Of a stretch of 64,000 nucleotides of DNA, positions 25,301-37,800 are shown piece by piece. A model generated the notes under the pieces. It made no database searches. It had not been told where the DNA came from and was given only the letters and a program-made list of their open reading frames with translations. The first letter of the stretch is position 1, and each line of letters starts with the position of its first letter. This stretch comes from Psettodes erumei (lineage: Eukaryota > Chordata > Actinopteri > Pleuronectiformes > Psettodidae), in the NCBI GenBank assembly GCA_016785225.1, contig JAFBJZ010000352.1:775556-839555 (forward strand), written 5' to 3'. A program made the position numbers and the translations under genes.

Positions 25301-28300
25301 TTTGCAGCGCGCTTGTATCACCAGCAGCTCTCGATGTGGGGAGAAAAGCGATGATTCATTTTGCCTGCACTTTTAGAAACGGACAAAATGTGCAGACCTT
25401 GTGTGCTGGGCTTTAAATGGAAGGATGCTAATTAAACACACAATTAAAAAGTGTAGTGGCAACTGATGTGAAAGCTTGGTCCCGTCAGTTGAGCTTGAGG
25501 GGTCACTCTTTTATTTGCAAACAACAACCACATTGTCCCTGCTCACTTTGTGTGTGGGTTTTGTTTTTTTTTTAGCCTTTTGGACATTTGATAACAGGTG
25601 TAAATCATCATTGAGATTTACAACATCCCCATGCAGTGTCGAAGGGAGCACGTGAACAAACAAAAGATTTCTCATATTGCTGTTTGCCAGGACTCAGCAC
25701 ATGCTTAATGTGAATTTCCTTCGAGATACGTATTAGTCACAAACATCGCTTGTCCAGACTATCTCCAAAATATTTTTATTTTTCACATATGGCTCGTCAT
25801 AACCGTGCAATGTTATCCTAACCCCTTCCTTTTGTGCAGTGACGGCACCCTGCTCTGGTGCGTCTGGTAATGAGGCAGAATATCCATTTTGTCCCTGCTT
25901 CCCTCCGCTCTGGGGGGCTCATCTGTGCCGTCCCAATCAACCCTGATGTCCTCTTTTCTGTAGCCCTCCACTGTGTGTCAACTCTGCAGCATGATCACAG
26001 CTCTTTCAGGACTACAAAGTCAGCCATAGCGCAGGAGGGACAGATCACTGCAGTCTTTACTTATCGCCCCTCTCAAGCAAGCTAATTAATCTTGCTTAAT
26101 TAAAACATGACAAGGCCCTATTCATTATGGGGAGAATGTTGATTTCCCATCATCTTGCCAAACATGAGTTTCAAATCTCGATGACAGATCATCTCCGCAT
26201 CGCCACGGGTAAGGCAATTAAGCGGGAAGTGTGAGCCTGACGAAATTGCCTGTAAAAACTTTGGATCAATGCAGTCGAATGTGGGAGCGAGCTGGTCCAC
26301 CATTAAGTGAAAGAAGGACCTTTTTTTTGTCTGTACTTTATTAACTGTGTCTCATTTGTCCCTCCTGAAAAGACTTGGTAGGCAAATCCTGGAACAAGTG
26401 TGTAATGAAGTGCGTTTTTGTTGTGGGATAACTGCCTACGACTGTTTTGGATGTGGTCTTTGTTGTTTGTTAGGGCGAATTAATGAGGAGCCCTCGAACC
26501 CCGAGGTTTCACTGCTTTGCATAGCCTCTGACAGCAGCTGGCGCACACTCTGGCTCTGGCTCCTCGTGCAGTCGTCTTCGCGGTTTTCCCAGGAAACTCA
26601 TTTTTGGTCGCACCCTGTCAGGATTAATTATATTTAAATCCCTCTGTGTTTTTGTTTTGTTTTTAAGCGTGGCATTTTTAATTGATTCAGATAAAGCTGC
26701 CTCTGGCCAAAACAGTGGGTCTTCTTTTCCACGACGCAGTGCCCCTGTCAGTATGGATTATCTTTCTGAGCGATGTTTAAATCAAGTGGTTTCTCAGACA
26801 CCGATAGCTGTGATGTGCTGTCTGGACAGTGATTTACAGACTTAGAGTTCAGTCGTAGTCCTGACCTTGAGCATCCAGTGATAAAAAATATATATATATA
26901 TTTATCACAAGAAACTCTTCATGGTCTTGTTTGAGATTATGTGAAGCTTGGAAAAAAAAGGGCAGGGTAAAAAAAAAAAAAAAACGTGTAATGTTCCTTT
27001 GACCTGAAATGATAGCAGAAGGCTTCTCTCGTCTTTTAGTTCAACATCAACGTCCTTTCTGAATTTCAGAAGGTGCTTTTGAGCGTGAGACAATATCTGT
27101 GGCTGCAGCCAGCATCAAGATTTACTGTATCTTTTTATTTGCGAGCATGTTTTCGACTCACTCCGTTTATCAGCAGAAGGCAAAGGCACAGTTTGACTAC
27201 ACACAGTGTTTACTGCACAGGAATCAAATGGGTGCCTCACGAAGAGGACTCGATCCTCACAGTGTGTTCAATTACTAAACCAAAGAGATGTTTCAGAGGA
27301 ATTTGTGCCTCAGTGGAAATGTAGTTAAAACGTGTGTCGTGTTTTTAGTTTAGTCTTGACAGCTGAGAGACACAAAATGTACAATCAAGCTTTTCCACAA
27401 ACTGCTACAGTTTGTCTTAATTAATTAGTTTAATATTCTTAACCTTTAAAAAAAACAACAAAAACCTTTACAGAAGGTCATTAAAGAACACTTAAAAACT
27501 CATGCATGCAGAGTCTACTGCTTTGATCAGACAGATGTGTGCAGGAGCAGCAGCAGCAGTGATGCTGTCCAGGCAGAGATTTAACAGCAGTAAGGTGATT
27601 GCTTGACCAGCCGCCTCGGCGCCTTGGGGGAATGTTTGGCCCCGGAGAGCACTGAAAACCTGCCAGGGGTCCGAGTTGAGCTAGAAATGAGTTCCTCGCA
27701 GCTGAGCAGGCAACACACTCGAGTGCAAACACGGCGAAGGCACAAAGACGCACTCCCCTACGAGATGTTGAACCTTGAAGCGTCAACCGTTTCTTGACAA
27801 ACATGAGCCAGTCTTTGTATATAACACATTAAAGTCCAAAATGGTTTGAAATATCTGTCTGCAGGAGGTAAATAACCGCACAGCGGAGACAGCATTGTTT
27901 CATGAATCCAGCAGAGTATGACAGAAATGTCTATTATTGTCGACAGCTCTACCTCTGGAAAAGATTACCTGCACCATCAAAGGTGAAGTGAGAAAGAGGA
28001 GTAACACTTTAGTGTCCTTTTATTCCAGTATATGAGGATGTATGTAATACCTGATGTGGTTGGGGAGTTGTAAATACCAGTAGTCCTCTGTTATGAGGAT
28101 GTGTGCTATGTTAATTTTCTGAATCGATTTTTCTATTTTGTGAGAAATGCATTCCACATTGATGTACAGACGGTGAAAATAAGAGGGAAACATGACAATG
28201 GTGACAATTTTTTGTGCGTGTTATTTGTGTATCTACATGATGAAAATCTTTGCTTTTGTCCCAACATTTATTATATTAAGCAGATATGTCATCTCCACTA

Positions 28301-31300
28301 TAGTGCGTAATCCAAGAGTACACGATGGAAATTTCCAGAAAGCGTTCATCTCCTTCTTCTCTCTCTCTCTCTCACTCTCTTATTTCTTCACGTCTGCAGG
28401 GCAGCGGATAGTAAAACTGGACAACGATTTCAAGGTGATGTGTGCGGTCCTGCATCCCAGCAACCCAGATGTATTCCTGTGTGGAGGTTACAGTTCAGTG
28501 GTCAAGGCCTGGGACTCTCGCAGCTGCAAGGTCAAACTTATTAACCTCCTCGCAATTCATCATTTTTATTGACTCCGGTTCACTGGCTGTTGTTTGACAT
28601 TAATAATTTTGAGCCACGTAGGCTTTGAAACACGTCCTCCTCGTTTTGCAGCTCCCTCCCATACACTCAGTTACACACAAGTGCAAACAAGGAGGTCTGC
28701 ATCTGGCCCTGCACAACGACCTCTGCTATATTTCACTAAAAGGATCATACTGCCACATACGTAGGCGTAAGACCGTAGGTTATCGCGCTAATTATTCAAA
28801 ACAAATTTTAATTTCTTTGGGGACTCATAAATTGTTCCCATGAAGCTGCAGCCTAATATTGCTATTAAGCTTAATGGACTGTTTTATATGATAATCCCGT
28901 TCACTTCCTCAGAATCTGAATGCTCACATGTAAATTTTTTTTTACCCTTCAGCAAACTCAATCGTTTCCTAGCAGGGTTATAGATTTAATACAGCAGGGA
29001 TTGCTTGTGCCAGCAAGTGTCAATGTAAATTGCAGAGTGAGCACAGGCCAGTCCTCGGCCAGTAAGTGGTTAATGCTATAACGTCCTGGCTGCCTGTCAG
29101 TTTTAGCCCTGGGCTGTGTGTTTCTGGATTGAAATTACCCCAATGGATAAGAAACCAGATCACCCACCCACAGCCACAACATTAAACTGGAGTCTCACCA
29201 AAAGGACTTATGAGTAGCAACTGGACACACAAGTTCGCTCTACCATGTTAAGTTATAAGTCTGTAAAAGTTGAAACTTTTCTTAAAGTGGCAGTTAGGGG
29301 TCAATAGTCTAATGTGGAGTGCAGTTGTTTGCTGCTTCCTCAGAGGCTCTGAAATTAAACCTAATCTGACAGAACACTGTGAAAAACTGATCTGATGGGA
29401 CTGAGCTTCCAAAGAGTTTTGGGCCAACTGTGATATACTACCACTGGATGTTTTTAAGTGACACTAGGGGCAAAAGTCAAACTGTGAGTGTCTATAGGCA
29501 AGAACTACTGAAGAACACTGAAGTTGCCATCCTGCCTTAAAAGCAGACGTCCAGATGTTTCCCTTCTTCCTGTTAGCTACTTCTCTGAGCTGTGAGCCAT
29601 GAACAAGATGCATTCAAACGAAAAATGCACCATGCATGGCTTCAGTGCTTAATTAAATGAAATTACACTGAATATACTGAATGTGGTGTACAGTATAAAT
29701 ACTGGAGATGTGTCACACAGTTAAATGCTAATTACTGTGTCTGTATCTGTGTGTTTGTATTTCAAGATGGTGAAAGTGTACAAAGCAGCGGTCCAGCAGA
29801 CCTTGGACATCCTGTTTCTGAGAGGGGGTGTGGACTTCATAACGAGCTCGGACTGCGTGAGCAGAGACTCTGCAGACCGGACCCTCATTGCCTGGGACTA
29901 CCAGACCACCGCCAAGGTCTCCAACCAGATATACCATGTGAGGGAATCTGTGTGTTAATAAGACAAAAGAGTCCCTGAATAAATATATTGTACAGTAGAG
30001 ACAATTGACACAATCCATTAAAATTATCACCCAGGCCAAGGCTTAGGCCAAGGTTTGAATTTTAACAGGTAAATCACATTTCCCTTTTAAGTTCTATTCA
30101 CGAAAATGTGTGAACCTCCTGATCTGAGATAAGCTGGTAATGAGGCATGCGGAATTGGCAGATCTTAACAGTTACAACAGTGATGGAGGAAGTGTGCACC
30201 CCTCTGATTGCCACCTGTTTTAATGACCTTTGCACTTTTTTGTGTTGAGTGAAATTTCATCTCTGAATCAGTGTTTCTGCAGTGGAATTGTGAAATTACT
30301 GTGCGGTACAGGACGTCTCTATTATTATTGAAAGGATGAACAAAGGAGGAAGGAAAGGTCAAATAACAAATTCATTTTACCATTTGGATTTTTCCCCCTC
30401 CTCTCATATGGCCACCAGGAGCGGTATACGTGCCCGAGCCTGGCTCTCCATCCGCTGGAGGAGTCCTTTGTCGCCCAGACCAATGGGAACTACATGGCTC
30501 TGTTCTCCACTCAGCAGCCCTATAGAATGAACAAGAGGCGGCGATACGAAGGACACAAGGTCAGTAACGACTGTTGCCTCTGGGGCAGGGGCAGTGGTGG
30601 GTGGGGTTCACATGGGTCTGATCAATACAGAAAGGTCTGCAGTGGGATGTGTGCACACACACACACACAACCTCAGCACAAAACAGGGTAAACGCACAGT
30701 AAACACGTAGAAGCAGTTGAAACACTCACCACAACCTACACACCACATGCAGATCCATAGCCTGCGGGGTTTGCTCTATCGTCCCCTTCCCCAAAACAAA
30801 CACACTAAGTACAATACAATATTTCCATCGAGGGAGGCAAACAGAGCAGAATATGGCTGTAGAGTGACAGTAAACATCAATAAAAAACCGGTTGAGCTTC
30901 TGCTGTGGTGTCTGGATTGTTGATTCAAGAAAAATACAAAAATGGACAGGAAAGAAAATTGGTATCTCACACTCCATGTCCTGTTTTTTTCCATTGTTGG
31001 TGTCCCTGAGCTCCGAAACTCAACATGGCAAATAAGTAAAACAGAAAAAAACATGTCAGAGCCTCTTTCATGTTTTCTTAATTATATACTACTTTGAACC
31101 AAACTGTTCAAACAGACATGTGCTCATCGCCAGGCACCACATCACATAACCTTTAATGTGATTATGAATACTTTATTACAGCCTGAAAGCAACTGTCAGT
31201 CATTTTTTGATCCAATTTCTAGTGTTTCCACTGTTTTACTCTTCTGTAAGCTATGTAGAGCCACTTGTATTACAGTACCTTTGCATTTTTAACAAATGCA

Positions 31301-31774
31301 AAATAGGATGTATTTATTTGAATATCAAGGATATAAAAATGGGACATAATTCTGAGAATTTTCTTCGTGCTGTCAACCTTCTGATCACATGCATAAAGCT
31401 TCTTTAACATATCTTTAGTATGTAACCTACTGGATCACAAAACACTTATTATGCTGTCATTTTATAGATATGATATTAAAAAAATCTCATTGTTGAAGGT
31501 TAATGTATCAAAACTAATATTATATATTATATACTCTATATTTCTGTCCTAGGTGGAGGGATATGCAGTGCAGTGTGAGTTTTCTCTCGATGGAACTATC
31601 CTAGCCTCAGGGAGCGCCACCGGCTCTGCCCACTTCTATGACTACCACAACGCTCGGCTGCTGCACACGCTCCACGCCCACAGCCAGCCCTGTTTGTGTG
31701 TCGCTCAGCACCCTGTCCTGCCTGCAACCGCAGCCACCTGCGACTGGGCTGGTGAGATCAAGGTCTGGCACTGA
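16302..31774 (+). CDS. wdr25: WD repeat-containing protein 25, complete
   Basis: Six coding exons: 16302-17036, 21301-21448, 28400-28530, 29767-29937, 30419-30559 and 31553-31774 (stop TGA). They total 1548 nt, 515 residues (human 544), all in phase. The first exon encodes a 210-residue low-complexity, acidic-start region ([14 protein letters not shown]...) ending in the first WD repeat ([11 protein letters not shown]...[11 protein letters not shown]). WD repeats continue with [56 protein letters not shown] and a final [24 protein letters not shown] and [12 protein letters not shown] are diagnostic for WDR25. The predicted fold is a beta-propeller scaffold related to the splicing factor PRP17/CDC40 family; the precise function of WDR25 is poorly known. 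The start was chosen because the ATG follows a 3' splice site and gives the conserved [11 protein letters not shown]. Introns 1-2 (4.3 kb) and 2-3 (7.0 kb) are long. The donor after exon 3 (AAG/GTCAAAC) is weak. Confidence 0.95.
18571..18826. mobile_element. Degenerate non-autonomous DNA-transposon-like element (MITE)
   Basis: It starts TAGGGCTGCAGCC and ends GGTTTCAGCTCTA, imperfect terminal inverted repeats, with AT-rich internal sequence carrying ATTA/TAAT-rich stretches. Start, end and the near 256-bp length agree with a repeat I know from many fish genomes that begins GGGCTGCAACTAACGATTA and ends in GCAGCTCTA. The copy is old and has no coding capacity. The family assignment is from memory. 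Confidence 0.5.
20747..20765. repeat. A homopolymer (19 nt)
   Basis: Uninterrupted A-run inside a wdr25 intron, followed by a short GC-rich patch containing GCGGCCGC near 20804-20813. It could be the tail of a retroposed fragment, but no recognisable body precedes it. Confidence 0.8.
21449..28399 (+). other. wdr25 intron 2, 7 kb, low-repeat
   Basis: No further exon is convincing. Stretches 23380-23680 and 26080-26310 are AT-core rich and repeat-poor (TAATTAATC, GGCAATTAAGCGGG, GCATAATTTGGCC, CATAATTGTG), typical in texture of conserved non-coding enhancers. A (TC)n tract at 28358-28380 sits just upstream of the exon-3 acceptor at 28399 and forms part of its polypyrimidine region. An (AT)n palindrome lies near 26887-26904. 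Confidence 0.45.
28531..31552 (+). other. wdr25 introns 3 to 5
   Basis: Introns 28531-29766, 29938-30418 and 30560-31552. A short (AC)n lies near 30653-30668 and AT-rich dinucleotides near 31518-31545. No additional gene or recognisable repeat family is seen. Confidence 0.4.
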
Positions 31775-32263
31775 CTGTGAAGGAACAAGTAAATGTGGAG
31801 TGAAAAAAATATATTAAACTGCAAACCCATGTGCACAGCCATCTTCAAGACTTTATCCCCCATATTCTCTTGCACTAAAATAAGAACTTCTATCTACTGC
31901 CTTTAAAAAGTTGTTTTTTCTTTGTGTTTTTTTTACACTGCTGTATTTTTCAAACCACCCACATTTACATGCCCATTGACATGAACTTATACCAGCAGTT
32001 AGTAATAGTTAAACTAACATTGTAACGTCTCGAAGGACTACTGAGCAAATTTCACACTTGTAAAAAGTGCTGCTGTTAGTAGTCGCTGTGATTTTTTTTG
32101 TTGTTTTAGTTGGCTAACACATCAAGGAAAAGCAAGGCCGCCAAAGTGAGAAAAAGAACAAGGAATAAACTTTGACCCCATCAAGGACAAAAAAGGGTGA
32201 TATTTGGAGGACCTCTTCAGGAAAGAACTGCAAAATTGACTTCTTCAAATGGTACGCAATAAA
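31775..32263 (+). other. wdr25 3' UTR with two AATAAA signals
   Basis: AATAAA occurs at 32164-32169 and 32258-32263, 390 and 484 nt after the stop. Either could define the wdr25 transcript end. Confidence 0.55.
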
Positions 32264-32420
32264 ACTGTTAGTTTTTAACTAAAAAACAGGTCATTCTGTA
32301 ACTCTTATTGATATGTGAAGGAAAAATGTAAGTGCAATGTTATATTTGCTGTTAAAGAGTGTGAAGAAGAATCTTTGGCATGAAGAGGGTTGATCTACAC
32401 TGAGCGTGGCATCAAAGAAA

Positions 32421-34852
32421 TTTATTTCAAAATTTACTACAGTCATCCCCCACGGCAAACCTCCAGATTAAATCATTTTCTAGGGCCTTATAGGTCTAAG
32501 GTCTGAGAAATAAGTGATGTAAAATAATATCTGTGTACATATGCGATGTGTGTCCCAACACTCATCTTTATTAAGTAAATAAAGATACAGCAAATATATA
32601 TAACCATGCATCAGACAGACAAACATGTTGACATTTAGACTGCTGGCCTGCTGTTTGTGGAACAGAGCTGGAGGTAGGACAGGACAAGAAACCTCTTCAT
32701 TCAGGGTCAAAACATTTGAAAATAGAACATTGACTGAAAAATGGATAAAAAATAGTCATAATGTAATAACAATCTTTGCAGTATCTATATCTCTTTTTAC
32801 ACATTATGTCCACAACAAAAATACTACGTATCCTTCCAAATCATACAGTTGTTAAATTTCAAACTTTATCAGTCCTTTTGATACGTACACTAGGTACCAA
32901 ACAAGAATATGATTGGAGACTCTGTGTGACTGTATGGTGCTGTTTCACCATCATAAACATGACAAGGTCAAAAAGAAGAAATGCAGTTTTTAAATTTAAT
33001 AAACAGCCTTAAGCCAGTTCCCAGATCTGCACGGATGGGAGAGGTAGAAGCAAATGAATAAATAAAATTAATTTTAAAAAAATCTATGTAGGACTATTCA
33101 AGGCCAGAGTTCCCTTCATTTAGCTACACAGGCAGGGAGAAGTTCTTGAAAATCTATTGCACCAAAAGGGCACACAGACACTGGAACGTTTTCCCCAAAG
33201 TCTTAGCAAGTGGTAGCATGATTGTGGGCAACTCCTTTTCATTTTTTAACGTAAAGCATAGGACTCCATATCTTTGCCACTTTCAATGTACCTGTATATA
33301 CACACGCTTTGCTTATTCACAGTGTTTTCTCTGAAATAGCCTAATTTAGCATACCGGTTTTGAAAACAACACGACTGTACATCTTTGTCTTTAATCAGCG
33401 TTGTTTCTTGCTACCTGTTCACTTCGCTTTGCTCTCCTCCTCTTTGTGCATGCATTGCAGATCTGCCAGCTTGGCCTGGAGAGTTTTCAAATTAATCTCT
33501 GCTGAAAACTGGAACAACCAGCACTTTTTCTTTTGGTCCGTGTAACTGATGCCAACAGTGTTGAGGAGTCAGGGTGAAAATTTGGCTGCGTGTGCTGGAT
33601 TGCTAGATGGGGATTAAGCCTCGTCATTTTTAACTAAAAACAAATTTCAATGGAGATCTCCACTGAAATATATCCTCAGTCGAAGAACAGAGTTAATCAT
33701 CCTCCGGAAACTGGCGGTTGGTGTGTGTGTTTATGTTTTATCTGACGGGAAGAACATGCACTGTATGTGGTCACAGCAATAACAGCAGTGTATACTTACA
33801 ATACAGCAGATATAGACTATGTACACAGTGGTTAGATGCTGTAAAGGAGACCATTTAGTCCACTGAACAGGATTAAGGCAATTTCACAAGTGTCCTGGAA
33901 TGACAGTAGATACTGTGCAGTTCAGACTCAAGATTTCATCTCATTTTGATATAAAAATAAGAACAAATTCCAGCTGAGTAATGTTTAAAAGGAGCTCATC
34001 TGAATCTTCATAGTATTACTCTTTTAATTTTTAATTAATTTAATTTCTACTGAATGTATACATTGTTTTATTTGTACATTATTGGCAATATACAGTACTG
34101 CAATTATTTTATATGCTTGTACTGTACATATATCTTTTAGTATTTTTATTCCAACGAACAAAATCAAGGGATTTTAAATGTTCATCATTAAGTGTGAAAT
34201 ACAGCATCAGGGAGAAAATATGAATGTTATGGGGCATTTAAAAAAATACATTAATATCTTTTATGCAGCCAATTCAAAAATATTTATGAAACATATCCCT
34301 TACGGTCCATCTGAGAAACAATGCAACTTTAATTGTGTTTTTTCCATGTTATGTATGCACCTTATATGGCATGCCTTTTCTTTGAGAGAAAATAGAGAAT
34401 GTATAAATGTGTCAGCAGGGTTCACTGTACATAATGGATAACCTCTCCAAAACATTAGTAATCACTCCCTTACATTTTTTTTTACTTTGCTAGTGTACTG
34501 TATATATCAGAGCAGCAATTAATGGTATTTTGCTGGTTTTACTAACAGTACATAACGTTGAATTTGTTAGGGCTTTTTGCCCAGTGGTTCTAATTATTAT
34601 CATCACCTCAACAAAAATACACGGAAATGCTGGTCCCAGGTAGCTACACTGTGTCATGACATACAATAGAAAAAAGTGATGCAGACTGCATGAAACGTGC
34701 CTTGGCTAAGAGATACATAAAACAGCAACATCTTAATACCTCATCATCACACCAAGTATGTTGGCTGCAGGGAGACGTACAGTACAGTAAGTTAGGAATT
34801 ATCATCATCATCATCATCATCATGCATAAAATGAAAAGCTTTCTCTCTCCGC
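32421..34852 (-). other. Probable begain 3' UTR, AT-rich
   Basis: Minus-strand AATAAA motifs lie at 34145-34150, 34067-34072, 32567-32572 and 32421-32426, so the begain 3' UTR may be 0.7 to 2.4 kb long and could end close to that of wdr25. An (ATC)n microsatellite sits at 34801-34822, right after the begain stop. No reading frame here is convincing. Confidence 0.45.
34801..34822. repeat. (ATC)n microsatellite in the begain 3' UTR
   Basis: Seven perfect ATC units, 31 nt downstream of the begain stop codon in transcript orientation (ATG/GAT repeats on the transcript). Confidence 0.9.
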
Positions 34853-37800
34853 TCAGTTAAGGAGTGTACCGTATAGCTGGGCCTTGGTCAGACTGTCTTT
34901 TCTCGTCAGTCCTGTGCTGCCAAATTTTTGGTATCTTGGAGAGGTCTTCTTTGGGAGAGCGGGGCCGATGCTCAGAGCGGAGCTGGAGCTCGGGCGAGGC
35001 CGGACACTTGGCCGGGGGCTGGGGTAGTGTTGAAGACTTGAGGCCTCAAGGGAGCTGTGATGTAAGGACTCAGCTGAGCTGTCTGCACTTAGATTTACAT
35101 AGTCTTTCTTGGCGCTGCTTGCTGCCGTCGCTCCCACGGTACTGTCTTTGTCTTTAGAGCTCCCTGAGAGGAAGAGACTGCACTCTGAGTCCTGACTGTC
35201 GTCCTTGGCTCTGTACAGCACAGATGTTTTCTCCTGCTTACGATGCTCCATAGGTTTGGGACTGCGGACAGGTGAAGGGGGACCCACAGCAAAACACTGG
35301 TCCAGCATGCGGCCGTGGAAGACGTCATCACCTTCTTGGAAGCTGCTGTAGAGAGAACCCTTCACCTTGCTGGAGGGGCCCATGGCAAAGTGCTGCTCAG
35401 AGAAACTGTACGGAGAGACCCGCCCTGTGATGTTACGATAGGAAGATGAGAAGGTGTTGATGTCTTCCACACTGAGCTGTCTCCAACGGCTGCTCAGGTC
35501 ATCTTCAGGGACCTGGACATCACCTTGACTGTCCAGAGCTCCACCACGAGCCTGGCCCAGTCCAGTTGTGGACCCCATACTGTGAGAAGAGGCCAGGCGA
35601 GGGGTGCTGGAGTGGTATGGTTCACTGAAGCATGAGGCCGTCCTTGTGTACGCCGGTGAGGTGCTCTTTTGCGGGCTCCTGGGGGCCACCATGTGCTGGA
35701 TGCTGTGAGACTTAGGGAAACTTGGGCTGTCTTTATCATACAAAGACATGCCTTTGCGTTCATAGTCCCCACTGCCACTGTCTCGCCAGTCCATATAAAG
35801 CCCCTGGTGGGAAGAGGATAAGGTGCTGCTGGCAGTGCGTCCGCACCCACCACCAACTCCCCCCTTCTCATCCGATGCAAGGCTGAAGCTGGAGTTATAA
35901 CTAGAAGCAGGGAGGCTGCCAGTGCCAAACTCATCATGGTGGTGAAACGAGGATGGAGGTTCAGGGTGGGCGAAATTACCAGAGTGGTAGGCCTCTTCAT
36001 CCGGGTTGCTATCAGTGGAGTTCTGGCCGTGGAGTTGAAGCAGCCCGGTGCCATGAAGGTCAATGCTCTGTCTGCGCTCTGTGTCATGCCATCGTTCAGG
36101 GCAGTAGAGGGCTGTATCGCTGCAGTACAGGTCAGATGTCTTATACGCAATGCGGCGGTTCAGGTGATCAGTGCTTCCTGTTCCTGTTAGAAAGTCCCCA
36201 TCCTGTGGATGTGGGCTCGGTGAGCGCGTTACGGGGCAACTGCTTCCTGGCTCCGGCTTCTCCAGGACCTTGGCAATTATGGACGTGGGCACAGCTTCGG
36301 AATAATTGGAGTGGCACATTGCCATGGTGGCTGCGCTGCCCCGGTTATGTTTCTCCATGTGGGAACTGATGCGTTCCTGGAAATCCAACGGCAGCTGGAA
36401 GACAGATATGCAAAATGATGAAAGAAGACCAATAAAAATAAATTAAAAATCTATTCAGATTTTCGTTTTTGTTGATAGTGTGACGGCAAGAATCCTGCAA
36501 CAGCTTTTCCTTTATTATTTATACAATCAACTCAAATCCCTTTTTCAAATATATTCTATCATTTCTGTGTCTGCACTGGAAAGTATTTTTGGAGCTGTTC
36601 CTCGATTTCAGTCGATAGTTCATGTTTACAGTCCAGAACAGTTTTATCTCAGAGGAATTGCACAACTCAGCCCCCTGCAACGAAGTCAGAAAATTGCCTC
36701 ATTCACTTATTTACTTGTTTTGTCTCCCACATTATCTTTTTTAAGTAACTCAGATTTATCATTCCATTAAAATGAACAATTAGGGATATTCATAATATAA
36801 TACACTGCTTACATCTCTTTCTCACTTAGATATTTTTCAGATATACTTAGATACTGCTCTATCCCATTGGTTTCTCAGTCTCTCTCTCTTGATCTCTTTT
36901 TTCCTCTCTTGCTGTCTCTCTCACACACAGACACATAATCTGTTTGATTGGCTCATGTTTTAGAAAACTGTTCCTGTCAATTACAGACTGGTTCTTTGTG
37001 CCTGTTAAAGCTGGTCATGGTCAGCGGGAGCTTTTCGTGCCACACTGAGTTCTTCTCTTCTCCCTTTCTTTATCCTTTCATCTTTCTCTTCTTGCTTCGT
37101 TGCCTTCTCAGCCAGAAAGCCCTCATTCCTGCTCTTTCTCTCTGCATTTTTCTCAGTGTCTCTTTCTTCTGTCTACCATCAAACGCATATCAGTTCCACA
37201 GGGAATGGCTTAGATTCAAATTAAACCAGTGCTCTGGGTCTCCAGCTGGGAATACAGAAAAAAAGATAAAATACTGACTTCACTTTGTTAAGAAATAGAA
37301 GCTCGCCTCGGCATAAAAATAACCTGCATCTTTTAAGTCAAGGCTATTTTTAGCAGCCGCTGCCTCCCCAGAGGGAATAGAGAAGGAAAGTAGGTGAGGC
37401 TGTGAGGGGGCGGGGGTACGGGATAATATACAGTGTGTGCTCCAAGTAAGCTGGCTCAGCATTAGCTGCTATATGAGGCAAATCTTAATTAACGGTCACA
37501 TAGTTCTGCATTGTTAATCCATGTGACAGTGTACGTCCACTTGTCTTATTGAAATAAGTTGTATATTATTTTAGGCATTTTCAAATTGTTTTAGGCAAGG
37601 TTCAAAATACTCCACATTTGAAGAGATACCACATTTACAACTTTTTAAAAATTAAACTGAGACTGTGTATCTTAAGAAAGAAGTTAACAACTCCTTTCTC
37701 TGGGTTCAGTTCATTAGCAGTTGGTACCCATTTTTAAGGCCATGTCTCACTGTTTATCTATTGTTGCCTGTTAAACTTCAGGGCACATATACACATGAAT

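Noticed and set aside
35494..36150. 218-residue minus-strand frame inside the begain last exon
   Set aside because: It is an alternate frame of the true begain exon, which carries the conserved protein; no similarity of its own.
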